A DNA stretch of 11,303 nt from an uncultured Lachnospiraceae bacterium (GTDB taxonomy: Bacteria > Bacillota > Clostridia > Lachnospirales > Lachnospiraceae): assembly GCA_902782655.1 (NCBI GenBank), contig CACZNY010000036.1, positions 1-11,303 of the forward strand, written 5' to 3'. Positions 1 to 6,594 of the stretch are shown here, in pieces (within the stretch, counting starts at the first letter, position 1; the number at the start of each line of letters is the position of its first letter). Both the position numbers and the translations under genes were made by a program. Below the pieces are notes generated by a model. That model made no database searches and was not told where the DNA came from. It was given only the letters and a program-made list of their open reading frames with translations.

Positions 1-746
1 GCCATCATGCCTACATAGCCTCTGCCGGTATCCGCTTCATAGGTTCCCTCCTGCTTGCCCTGGGTCATGAAGGTCGATGAGGCAAAATTCTGCTCACTGT
101 CAGCATCTATCGAATACTCGGCATGCGCTACCAGATCTCCGTCCCTGTCCGCTATGAAAGCTTCGTAGCCTTTTTCTGCAAGGAACTCATGGAAGGCTTC
201 AAGATTATAGTTCCTCTGCACGGTACCGATGATGGTGCCGTCATCGCCTGTGACCGGCACGATGATGGATGTTATCCTTGAGCCTGTGGACTTGCTTACG
301 ATAAGATCGGATACATAGGGAGTTCCCGATATTCCCTTCTGGAAGTATTCCCTGTCCGCTACATCCACGCAGTCACCCTTGGTACGGACCTGCTGCATGC
401 CTTCCTTATTTGCTATGGCGATGGCATTGCCGTCGCCGAAATAATCATCTACGGATTTGATATATCCAAGCATCACCTCATCGGACGGTGCGTTTTCATT
501 TCCCTCAAGATAGGCCACTACTGCGGGAGACTTTGCCACTCCCTGTATGGCCGCCATGTTCTCGTCGAGGATCCCGGCAAACTCCGCCTCGATCTCACGG
601 CACATCAGCAGGTTCTGACTATCGGCATCCTCGATCGCCTTATCCATGATCGCCCTGTAGCTTATCACGAGCAGAACTACCCCCAGCACTACAAGCGGAA
701 CCAGAGCCATGATCAGCAGCTGAACCCTAACCTTTAACTTAGACAT
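1..746 (-). CDS. Cache-domain membrane sensor, N-terminal part (probable methyl-accepting chemotaxis protein), runs off the left edge
   Basis: The visible 248 residues are the N-terminal end of a membrane receptor; the C-terminus lies beyond the window. Residues 1-8 are basic and are followed by one hydrophobic membrane segment at about 9-29. An extracytoplasmic sensory region then covers residues 30-248. It carries a dCache-type signature: DREYF at 131-135, followed by GTPYVSD at 141-147 and a beta-strand-rich SRITSIIVPVTG stretch at 156-167. Cache domains bind small ligands such as amino acids or carboxylates outside the cell. The start ATG at 746 follows a good AAGGAGAAAAGGG ribosome site. 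The architecture is typical of chemoreceptors, but the output domain is not visible, so a histidine kinase or GGDEF protein is also possible. The gene lies downstream of the EIIC gene on the same strand, 155 bp away, and appears to have its own promoter. Confidence 0.8.
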   Translation of the reverse strand, partial: MSKLKVRVQLLIMALVPLVVLGVVLLVISYRAIMDKAIEDADSQNLLMCREIEAEFAGILDENMAAIQGVAKSPAVVAYLEGNENAPSDEVMLGYIKSVDDYFGDGNAIAIANKEGMQQVRTKGDCVDVADREYFQKGISGTPYVSDLIVSKSTGSRITSIIVPVTGDDGTIIGTVQRNYNLEAFHEFLAEKGYEAFIADRDGDLVAHAEYSIDADSEQNFASSTFMTQGKQEGTYEADTGRGYVGMM

Positions 747-780
747 TATCCCTTTTCTCCTTTCTGATATCCCCCAGATT

Positions 781-808
781 ATTATAGATTCCGTGATAAA
801 CAGATCAA
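781..808 (-). promoter_or_regulatory. Candidate sigma-A promoter for the Cache-domain sensor gene
   Basis: On the minus strand a TTGATC -35 element (803-808) is separated by 16 bp from a consensus TATAAT -10 element (781-786). Transcription would begin about 25-30 bases before the start codon. The -10 match is perfect and the -35 matches four of six positions. I saw no sigma-D (flagellar) type promoter, which is often used for chemotaxis genes. Confidence 0.5.
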
Positions 809-860
809 ATCACGTAGGAAATACATAGTTAATAGTACCACCGGCAGCGGATTTAGTAAA

Positions 861-887
861 GTCCGGCAGACAGGCAGATTTCCGGAC
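861..887 (-). terminator. Weak stem-loop downstream of the EIIC gene
   Basis: A perfect 6-bp GC-rich stem (GTCCGG/CCGGAC, outer arms 861-866 and 882-887) encloses a 15-base loop 14 bases after the EIIC stop codon. On the minus strand it is followed by TTTACT rather than a real U-tract. It may reduce read-through into the sensor gene or protect the mRNA 3' end. The rest of the 747-901 gap holds the sensor promoter and nothing else I recognise. Confidence 0.3.
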
Positions 888-901
888 CGATATTATACTG
901 A

Positions 902-1996
902 TCACTTCAGCTTCATATCCCCGTCCTTGACCCAGCCGAGCCTTCGCACTCCCATATTGATCAGAGGGCAGAGCAGGGCAGGCAGCACAAAGGAGATAAG
1001 AATGAGTCCTGTCCAGTCCATGGCAGTGATCCCGGCCTTCGCACCGGATGCCACATCATTCACCCATCCTGTGTACACTCCTATCTGCCCCACGAAGCCG
1101 CAGGTACCCATGCCGGAGGACACCGGGGTGCCGTTCATCTGCAGCCTGAACAAGCAGGTCGCCAAAGGCCCGGTTATGGCCGAGGTAAGTATCGGTGCTA
1201 TCCATATCCTGGGATTCTTCACGATATTTCCCATCTGCAGCATCGATGTGCCTATTCCCTGTGAGATCAGTCCGCCCCACTTATTCTCCTTAAAGGACAT
1301 CACGGCAAAGCCTATCATCTGCGCCGAGCAGCCTGCCACCGCAGCGCCTCCCGCAAGCCCGGTGAGGCTGAGGGCTGCGCAGATAGCTGCTGACGAGATG
1401 GGCAGAGTGAGCGCTATACCTACTATCACGGATACAAGTATGCCCATGAGGAAGGGCTGCAGATCCGTAGCCCACATGATGAGCCTTCCCACCTGACTTG
1501 CTGCAGCCCCGAGCGCCGGAGCCCACCAGGCAGAGAGCGCTATGCCAAGGCCTATGGTCACAAGAGGCGTCACGAGTATGTCTATCTTTGTTTCCTTTGA
1601 TATGGCTTTTCCTGCCTCGGAAGCTATTATCGCTATGAAAAGGACCGCAAGAGGGCCTCCCGCTCCGCCAAGGGCATTGGAAGCAAAGCCCACCGTGACA
1701 AGCGAGAATAATACCAGAGGAGGACATTTGAGGGCATAGCCTATGGCCACTGCCATGGCAGGTCCGCTCATGGCAGAAGCCAGACCTCCCACCGTATAAT
1801 CACTGCCTCCCACCGAAGCCACCGGTTCAGTCAGAAATCCTATCCCAAGCTGTGTCCCTAAGGTATTGATTATGGTGCCTATAAGCAGCGAGCAGAAAAG
1901 TCCCTGCGCCATGGCTCCCAGCGCATCTATCCCGTAGCGCTTAAGTGAAATCTCTATATCCTTCTTCTTCATGAAATCCCTGATCTTATCCTTCAT
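902..1996 (-). CDS. PTS EIIC_2 / PfoR-like integral membrane protein
   Basis: A 364-residue, very hydrophobic protein with about 8-10 membrane segments. It matches the PTS_EIIC_2 family (PfoR-type 'PTS sugar transporter subunit IIC'). The opening KIRDFMKKKDIEISLKRY is followed by Gly/Ala-rich membrane stretches: ALGGAGGPLAVLFIA around 108-122, LTLPISSAAICAALSLTGLAGG around 197-217 and SGMGTCGFVGQIGVYTGW at 294-311. The family resembles the membrane-channel part of sugar phosphotransferase systems, but its substrate is poorly defined and some members were named as regulators (PfoR). No EIIA or EIIB gene lies beside it. I chose the ATG at 1996 because an AAGGAG site lies 8-10 bases upstream and the MKDK N-terminus is family-like. 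A longer reading to 2134 would pass through the promoter and hairpin region. It is transcribed divergently from the gene at 2180. Confidence 0.85.
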   Translation of the reverse strand: MKDKIRDFMKKKDIEISLKRYGIDALGAMAQGLFCSLLIGTIINTLGTQLGIGFLTEPVASVGGSDYTVGGLASAMSGPAMAVAIGYALKCPPLVLFSLVTVGFASNALGGAGGPLAVLFIAIIASEAGKAISKETKIDILVTPLVTIGLGIALSAWWAPALGAAASQVGRLIMWATDLQPFLMGILVSVIVGIALTLPISSAAICAALSLTGLAGGAAVAGCSAQMIGFAVMSFKENKWGGLISQGIGTSMLQMGNIVKNPRIWIAPILTSAITGPLATCLFRLQMNGTPVSSGMGTCGFVGQIGVYTGWVNDVASGAKAGITAMDWTGLILISFVLPALLCPLINMGVRRLGWVKDGDMKLK

Positions 1997-2025
1997 CCTG
2001 ATCTCTCCTTGATAAATCTGATCTC

Positions 2026-2054
2026 TTCCCGGCCTGCCCGAAGCAGACCGGGAA
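2026..2054 (-). promoter_or_regulatory. Inverted repeat at the predicted transcription start of the EIIC gene (operator or 5' mRNA hairpin)
   Basis: Two 12-base arms (2026-2037 and 2043-2054) pair around a 5-base loop. In minus-strand RNA every position pairs, with one G-U wobble, and the loop is UUCGG. The repeat begins just after the candidate -10 element at 2056-2061, so it lies at or immediately after +1. It could be an operator at the start site or a stable 5' hairpin on the transcript. No U-run follows, so it is not a simple terminator. The ribosome site and ATG lie 20-30 bases downstream, outside the stem. Confidence 0.55.
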
Positions 2055-2055
2055 A

Positions 2056-2083
2056 AGTATATCACATTTACAAAACGGTGCAA
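2056..2083 (-). promoter_or_regulatory. Candidate sigma-A promoter for the EIIC gene
   Basis: On the minus strand TTGCAC (2078-2083) is followed after 16 bp by TATACT (2056-2061). Both elements match the consensus at four to five of six positions. The predicted start falls inside the adjoining inverted repeat. It points away from the promoter at 2115-2144, forming a divergent regulatory region between the two genes. Confidence 0.45.
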
Positions 2084-2114
2084 GAAAACCCGGAATGATG
2101 ATATGTTTATATTG

Positions 2115-2144
2115 TTGGACAGTGATTTCTGCATATCGTATAAT
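2115..2144 (+). promoter_or_regulatory. Sigma-A promoter for the ParB-like/BMP gene
   Basis: TTGGAC (2115-2120), an 18-bp spacer and a perfect TATAAT (2139-2144) make a near-consensus housekeeping promoter. Transcription would start near 2151, giving a leader of about 29 bases that contains a strong AAGGAGGAGGG ribosome site (2163-2173) before the ATG at 2180. Confidence 0.65.
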
Positions 2145-2179
2145 GATTTTCGGTAAACTGATAAGGAGGAGGGAACAAA

Positions 2180-4084
2180 ATGAGAAGTGATTACCGGGCA
2201 GCTTTGAGACTTGGGGAGGCGGCTGTAAGAAAGGCCGCAAGGCAGGGGGTGTCGCCCTATCTTCCGACACTTGATTCCTTTGAGGAAATACAGCGCGGAA
2301 ACAAACAGACTCCGGTAGGGCTTGTGGAGCTGCCCTTAAGCCGTATCAAGGGTAATAAGGAAATAGCGAGGAATAATGCCTTCGCCAATAATTTCATGCC
2401 TCTTCTGGCAGAAGACAGCGAGTTTGCAGTCAAATGGATCAACCTCTATGATTCCTTCAAGCAGGAGGGTATAAGAGATGCCATAAAGGTATATGAATAC
2501 ATGCACAATTTCTACGTGCAGGAGGGAAATAAAAGGGTTTCCGTATGCAAGTACGAGAAGGTCGATTACATACTTGCCGATGTCACCCGCATCATACCTG
2601 AAAGAAATGATACAAAGGAAGTGACGGCCTACTATGAATTTCTTGATTTCTACAGGGTCGCGAAGAATATCTATATTGTCTTTAACGAGCCCGGCGACTA
2701 CAAAAAGCTTGCAGAGTTCCTGGGGCAGGATCTGGAGCATGAATGGCCTGAGGATCTGAGGAAGGATCTCGATGCAGCCTTCACCGCCTTTGCCAAGAAG
2801 TGCCGTAACGTGCTGAAGACAGATGACAGCTTTACAATGTCTGATATATTCCTTATCTACATATCCATCTTTTCCATGAAGAGCCTGCTTTCCGATACGG
2901 ATGAGCAGATAGTAAGGAATATGAAGCAGGCCCATAATGAGCTCCTCGGAAGCGGTGATATCGAGGATATCCTGTTCTTTGACAGAAGCTCTGCCGACAA
3001 GGATCAGAAGCGCCCAGGCGGCATCATGAGACTTTTTTCCAGAGATGTCCGCTACTCGGAATCGAACCCCTTACACGCAGGGTTTATTTACGAAACCGGG
3101 CCGGAGGATTCCAGATGGACGGACAGCCATGAAGCCGGAAGGCTTTATCTTGATGAGGTGACAGGTAAAGAAGTCACGACCTCAAGCTATATATGCGGCA
3201 GCGGAAAGGATGGTCTTGCCGATGCTCTTGAAAAGGCAGCTTCCGATAAGGCAGGGATCATCTTCACGGTGTCGCCCCGGATGATGTCCGAGACAGTCAA
3301 GGCCGCAGTGAAGCATCCGGAGATAAAATACCTCAACTGCTCCGTAGGCGGTACCAGCTCTACGGTAAGGAGCTACCACGGCAGACTCTACGAGGGCTCC
3401 TTCCTCATGGGCATCCTTGCAGCCGATCTGCTGCTGCAGGATCCGGCTTTGAAGGAAAAAAGACTCATAGGCTATCTCGTGCGCAACTACGGGAATCTGA
3501 GCGTGGCCTGCATGAATGCCTTTGCTGTCGGAGTATCGATCATAGATCCCGACTGCAGGATATCCATGAAATATGCCGGAAGCAGCGGCACATACGACTA
3601 TCGCAGCGAATGGGCCGGAGAGGGCGTCGGTATGTATGCCGATTTTGACTATGTCCTTAATGGAAGCGGATCAAAGAGACCGGGACTTTACATCATGGAC
3701 GGCGGCAGAGATACGTATATCGGCACACCCTTCTTCAACTGGGGCAGATTCTATATGCAGATCGTACACTCGGTGCTCCACGGCGAGTGGGATACACAGA
3801 AGCTTTTAGCTGAGCGCACGGCCAAAAACTACTGGTTCGGGCTTTCCACCGGAGTCGTGGACATAAGGGTAAAGGAGCTTCCCTATCCTACGCTCAAGCT
3901 GCTTTCCTTCTTCAAGGCGGCGCTTATCGCAGGCGATCTGAATCCATTCTCGGGAGAGCTGAGATCCCAGTCCGGCATCATTCAGGAAAATCCTGTCGGA
4001 CAGAATACAGTCTCCTCGGTATTTGACTCGCTTTCAGCCGCAAAGATCGCTTCGATGGACTGGATGAACGAAAATATCCTATGA
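2180..4084 (+). CDS. Cytoplasmic ParB-like / BMP-domain fusion protein
   Basis: A 634-residue protein with no signal peptide, lipobox or membrane segment, so probably cytoplasmic. The N-terminal region (about 1-165) resembles ParB/sulfiredoxin-like proteins: FYVQEGNKRVSVCKY at 111-125 matches their GNKR-type nucleotide-binding motif. A mostly helical, variable region covers about 170-290. From about 299 to 600 there is a BMP-family (basic membrane protein, Med/PnrA-type) periplasmic-binding fold: GFIYETGPEDSRWTDSHEAG at 301-320, YHGRLYEGSFLMGILAA at 399-415 and PGLYIMDGGRDTYIGTPFFN at 501-520. Secreted relatives bind nucleosides or similar ligands for ABC import. Here the domain is probably an intracellular ligand sensor, which is inference. 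Databases usually call such proteins 'BMP family ABC substrate-binding protein', but no transporter genes accompany it. The start is set by a strong ribosome site. Its stop overlaps the next start (ATGA), implying coupled translation with the metallophosphoesterase. Confidence 0.8.
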   Translation: MRSDYRAALRLGEAAVRKAARQGVSPYLPTLDSFEEIQRGNKQTPVGLVELPLSRIKGNKEIARNNAFANNFMPLLAEDSEFAVKWINLYDSFKQEGIRDAIKVYEYMHNFYVQEGNKRVSVCKYEKVDYILADVTRIIPERNDTKEVTAYYEFLDFYRVAKNIYIVFNEPGDYKKLAEFLGQDLEHEWPEDLRKDLDAAFTAFAKKCRNVLKTDDSFTMSDIFLIYISIFSMKSLLSDTDEQIVRNMKQAHNELLGSGDIEDILFFDRSSADKDQKRPGGIMRLFSRDVRYSESNPLHAGFIYETGPEDSRWTDSHEAGRLYLDEVTGKEVTTSSYICGSGKDGLADALEKAASDKAGIIFTVSPRMMSETVKAAVKHPEIKYLNCSVGGTSSTVRSYHGRLYEGSFLMGILAADLLLQDPALKEKRLIGYLVRNYGNLSVACMNAFAVGVSIIDPDCRISMKYAGSSGTYDYRSEWAGEGVGMYADFDYVLNGSGSKRPGLYIMDGGRDTYIGTPFFNWGRFYMQIVHSVLHGEWDTQKLLAERTAKNYWFGLSTGVVDIRVKELPYPTLKLLSFFKAALIAGDLNPFSGELRSQSGIIQENPVGQNTVSSVFDSLSAAKIASMDWMNENIL

Positions 4085-4734
4085 AAATACTTGCCGTCGC
4101 AGATGAGGAATCCAAAGCACTTTGGGACTACTACACTCCCGACAAGCTTGAGGGAGTGGAGCTTATCATATCCTGCGGCGATCTGAGCGCTGCATATCTG
4201 GAGTTTCTTGTGACCATGACCTCCTGTCCGGTGCTTTACGTGCCGGGCAATCATGATACCGCCTATGAAACGCATCCTCCGGAGGGCTGTGAGAATATAG
4301 ACGGCAGGATATACATCTGCAGCGGTCTGAGGATCATGGGTCTCGGCGGCTCCATGAAATACAATGACGGCCCCTATATGTACACCGAGGCGCAGATGCG
4401 GCGCCGTGTAAAGAGGCTGTATCCTGAGATAATAAAGAACAGGGGAGTGGATATCTTCGTGACCCACTCCCCTGTCAGGGGCTTCGGCGATATGGATGAC
4501 CTTCCCCACAGGGGATACGACTGCTTTAATACTCTTTTGAACATCTGCCATCCATCCTATATGCTTCACGGCCATGTGCACGGATCCTATATGAGCAGGT
4601 TCAGAAGGGAGACCCCGCACCCCTCCGGCACCGTCATAATAAATGCCTATGACAAATATACCTTTGATTTCAGGGAGAGCGACCGCAATGTACTGAAAAG
4701 AATGCTCCTTTTCAGAAGCATTCTCAAAGCGTGA
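4081..4734 (+). CDS. Calcineurin-like metallophosphoesterase with altered first metal motif
   Basis: A 217-residue soluble protein of usual length for small YfcE/MJ0936-like phosphoesterases, which use a two-metal centre to cut phosphomonoesters or phosphodiesters. Visible family motifs are GD at 33-34, GNHD at 56-59, the THSP histidine at 129 and GHVH at 164-167. The first motif, normally DxH, reads ADEES (D8-E9-E10), so the histidine ligand is replaced by an acidic residue. A GLGGS motif at 87-91 is also typical. The gene overlaps the ParB-like/BMP gene by four bases and has no clear ribosome site of its own, so its translation is probably coupled. The pairing suggests the two proteins act together, possibly on a nucleotide or other phosphate compound. 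That is inference; no substrate can be read from the sequence. Its stop lies 21 bp from the stop of the convergent amylosucrase gene. Confidence 0.85.
   Translation: MKILAVADEESKALWDYYTPDKLEGVELIISCGDLSAAYLEFLVTMTSCPVLYVPGNHDTAYETHPPEGCENIDGRIYICSGLRIMGLGGSMKYNDGPYMYTEAQMRRRVKRLYPEIIKNRGVDIFVTHSPVRGFGDMDDLPHRGYDCFNTLLNICHPSYMLHGHVHGSYMSRFRRETPHPSGTVIINAYDKYTFDFRESDRNVLKRMLLFRSILKA
4699..4724 (-). terminator. Candidate terminator of the sugar operon, inside the end of the metallophosphoesterase gene
   Basis: On the minus strand an 8-bp perfect stem (AGAATGCT/AGCATTCT, loop 10) is followed directly by TTTTCAG, about 30 bases after the amylosucrase stop. The stem has only modest GC content and the U-run is four bases, so termination may be partial. 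A competing 8-bp hairpin (arms 4693-4700 and 4708-4715) overlaps it, and the two cannot form together. Placing it inside the convergent gene is compatible with the very short 21-bp gap. Confidence 0.4.
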
Positions 4735-4755
4735 CGGTTTTATTACCCTGAACTC

Positions 4756-6594
4756 TTAAAGGTTCCTTTTGCTTATCATCCACCTGAAGCCGTAGGGCTC
4801 AAGCTCCACATCCTGAAGACCGGACTGAACCTTTCCCGAAAGCAGATCGGTAAAGCTTTCGTTTTCCGCTGTATGCACTGTCTGCGGCTCCGGACTGAAA
4901 TTATAAAAGGCGATCAGCTTCTCCCCCTTATAATATCTCCCTGTCACAAGGACGGCATTATTCCATACGTTTATGATCCAGGTGTCCGCAGCGCTGTCAA
5001 AGACATCGTACCCTGCACGGATCCCCTGCAGCTTCTTTATGGCAGCAAAAATCCTCCCTTCCCTCGTTCCTTTCCCGGTGCGCTTCTTTGCATCCGTCCA
5101 GGAGAAGCTGCCGCGGTGGAGATACCTGCTGTCATCCCGTTTCAGCGGATCCTTGTGATAGGTGTAATCATTGAGCTGCCCTATCTCGTCCCCGCTGTAC
5201 AGCACCGGTATGCCTGACAGAGTGAAGAGAAAGGCATGAAGCATGATATCAAGAGCTATGCCCTTTTCGAGCTTTGCTTCATCCTGCTCATATTCTGCGG
5301 CCTCTATACCGCAGAGTGAGGCTGTGGTACCGCAGAGTCTGGCATCTCCGAGTCTCGGATCGTCATTATAGAGCTCCCCCCTTGCCTCGCTCCCGAAAAC
5401 ATATCCCCGGAAGAAATCATTAAGGTACTTTTTATGGGACACCTCTTCCACACCGAAAGCCTTAAGGAAGTTATAATCAAGTCCCCAGCCTATATCATCA
5501 TGGCACCTCAGGTAATTGAGGAATACATATTCCTTAGGCAGTGCGAAAACCTTGTCAAGCTGATCCGCAAGAAGCCTCACATCCTTCGTTGCCACCGTAT
5601 GCCAGATGCTTGCCATGGTGGTGACGTTATAGAGCAGATGGCACTCGGGCTTTTCCACCGATCCGAAATACGGGACGACCTCCCTGGGCTCCATGACCAC
5701 CTCTCCGAGAAGCAGAGTTCCCGGACAGACTATATCCGCCGCTATATGCATCATCCGCACAAGTGCATGCACCTCCGGAAGGTTTCGGCAGTTCGTGCCG
5801 AGGGTCTTCCAGATGTAGGGCGTGGCGTCGAGACGCACTATGTCCACTCCGCGGTTGCACAGATACAGCATATTCTCAGTCATATCATTAAAGACCACGG
5901 GATTCCTGTAGTTCAAGTCCCACTGGTAGGGATAGAAGGTGGTCATCACCACCTTGCCCGCCTCCTCACACCAGGTAAAGTTTCCCGGCGCTGTGGTAGG
6001 GAAAACCTGTGGCACATACTTCTCATATTCGTTCGGGATACTCCAGTCATCATAGAAAAAGTAACGGCTCTGTGCCTCGGGATCTCCCTGTCTGGCCCTT
6101 ACCGCCCACTCATGATCCTCGCTCGTATGGTTCATCACGAAATCAAGACAGACGCTGATGCCCTCCTCATGACACTCCTTTGCAAGCTCGGACAGATCCT
6201 CCATGTCACCAAGCTTAGGCTCCACCGCTCTGAAATCCGATACCGCATACCCTCCGTCGCTCCTGCCCTCGGGGCTTTTCAGTATCGGCATGAGATGCAG
6301 ATAGTTGATGCCGGTCTCCCTGATATAGGGAAGATGCTCCCTTACCCCCTTCAGGCTGCCCGCAAAGCAGTCCGCATACATAAGCATCCCGAAGCGTTTA
6401 TTGTCCTTGTACCAGCCCGGCTCCGCCGTCCTTTTCCTGTCCCATTTTTTAAGCGTGGCGCTGCGCTCCTTATGAGCCTTTTCAAGCATCCCGCAAAAGT
6501 AATCAAGGGCTCCCTGATCCTCTCCGTAGAGGCTGAAATAATGCCATTTCAGCTCGTCATAATATGTATTTAATCTCTTCTCAAATTCCGTCAT
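4756..6594 (-). CDS. Amylosucrase-type GH13 glucosyltransferase
   Basis: A 612-residue cytoplasmic enzyme (no signal peptide) that closely follows the GH13 subfamily 4 amylosucrase pattern along its whole length. These enzymes transfer glucose from sucrose to an alpha-1,4-glucan and release fructose; some members mainly hydrolyse sucrose. The N-terminal helical domain (about 1-70) is followed by the barrel and the C-terminal sheet domain. Seen: SDGGYAVSDFR at 112-122, DFVMNHTS at 151-158, the nucleophile in VRLDAT (D256), the acid/base in LGEVV (E298), RCHDDIGW at 363-370 with the third acidic residue D366, and DDSR at 487-490. The DGGY and DDSR motifs correspond to the sucrose-specific Asp/Arg pair of Neisseria amylosucrase. 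I chose the ATG at 6594, preceded by GAGGGAG, because the N-terminus then matches the family. A start at 6669 would add 25 unrelated residues overlapping GH32. Last gene of the operon; a sucrose hydrolase is the main alternative. Confidence 0.88.
   Translation of the reverse strand: MTEFEKRLNTYYDELKWHYFSLYGEDQGALDYFCGMLEKAHKERSATLKKWDRKRTAEPGWYKDNKRFGMLMYADCFAGSLKGVREHLPYIRETGINYLHLMPILKSPEGRSDGGYAVSDFRAVEPKLGDMEDLSELAKECHEEGISVCLDFVMNHTSEDHEWAVRARQGDPEAQSRYFFYDDWSIPNEYEKYVPQVFPTTAPGNFTWCEEAGKVVMTTFYPYQWDLNYRNPVVFNDMTENMLYLCNRGVDIVRLDATPYIWKTLGTNCRNLPEVHALVRMMHIAADIVCPGTLLLGEVVMEPREVVPYFGSVEKPECHLLYNVTTMASIWHTVATKDVRLLADQLDKVFALPKEYVFLNYLRCHDDIGWGLDYNFLKAFGVEEVSHKKYLNDFFRGYVFGSEARGELYNDDPRLGDARLCGTTASLCGIEAAEYEQDEAKLEKGIALDIMLHAFLFTLSGIPVLYSGDEIGQLNDYTYHKDPLKRDDSRYLHRGSFSWTDAKKRTGKGTREGRIFAAIKKLQGIRAGYDVFDSAADTWIINVWNNAVLVTGRYYKGEKLIAFYNFSPEPQTVHTAENESFTDLLSGKVQSGLQDVELEPYGFRWMISKRNL

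Noticed and set aside
1997..2134. 46-residue N-terminal extension of the EIIC protein
   Set aside because: The extension would be encoded through the promoter and hairpin region, lacks a ribosome site, and is unlike the family's N-terminus. A clean start with AAGGAG exists at 1996.
2180..4084. Ordinary BMP-family ABC substrate-binding lipoprotein
   Set aside because: There is no signal peptide or lipobox, the BMP domain begins only at about residue 299, and no permease or ATPase genes accompany it.
5434..6573. Long plus-strand open frame (379 codons) opposite the amylosucrase gene
   Set aside because: It is antisense to a gene with clear catalytic motifs and has no domain or ribosome site of its own. 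Its His/Arg/Pro-rich composition is that of a reverse-complement shadow.
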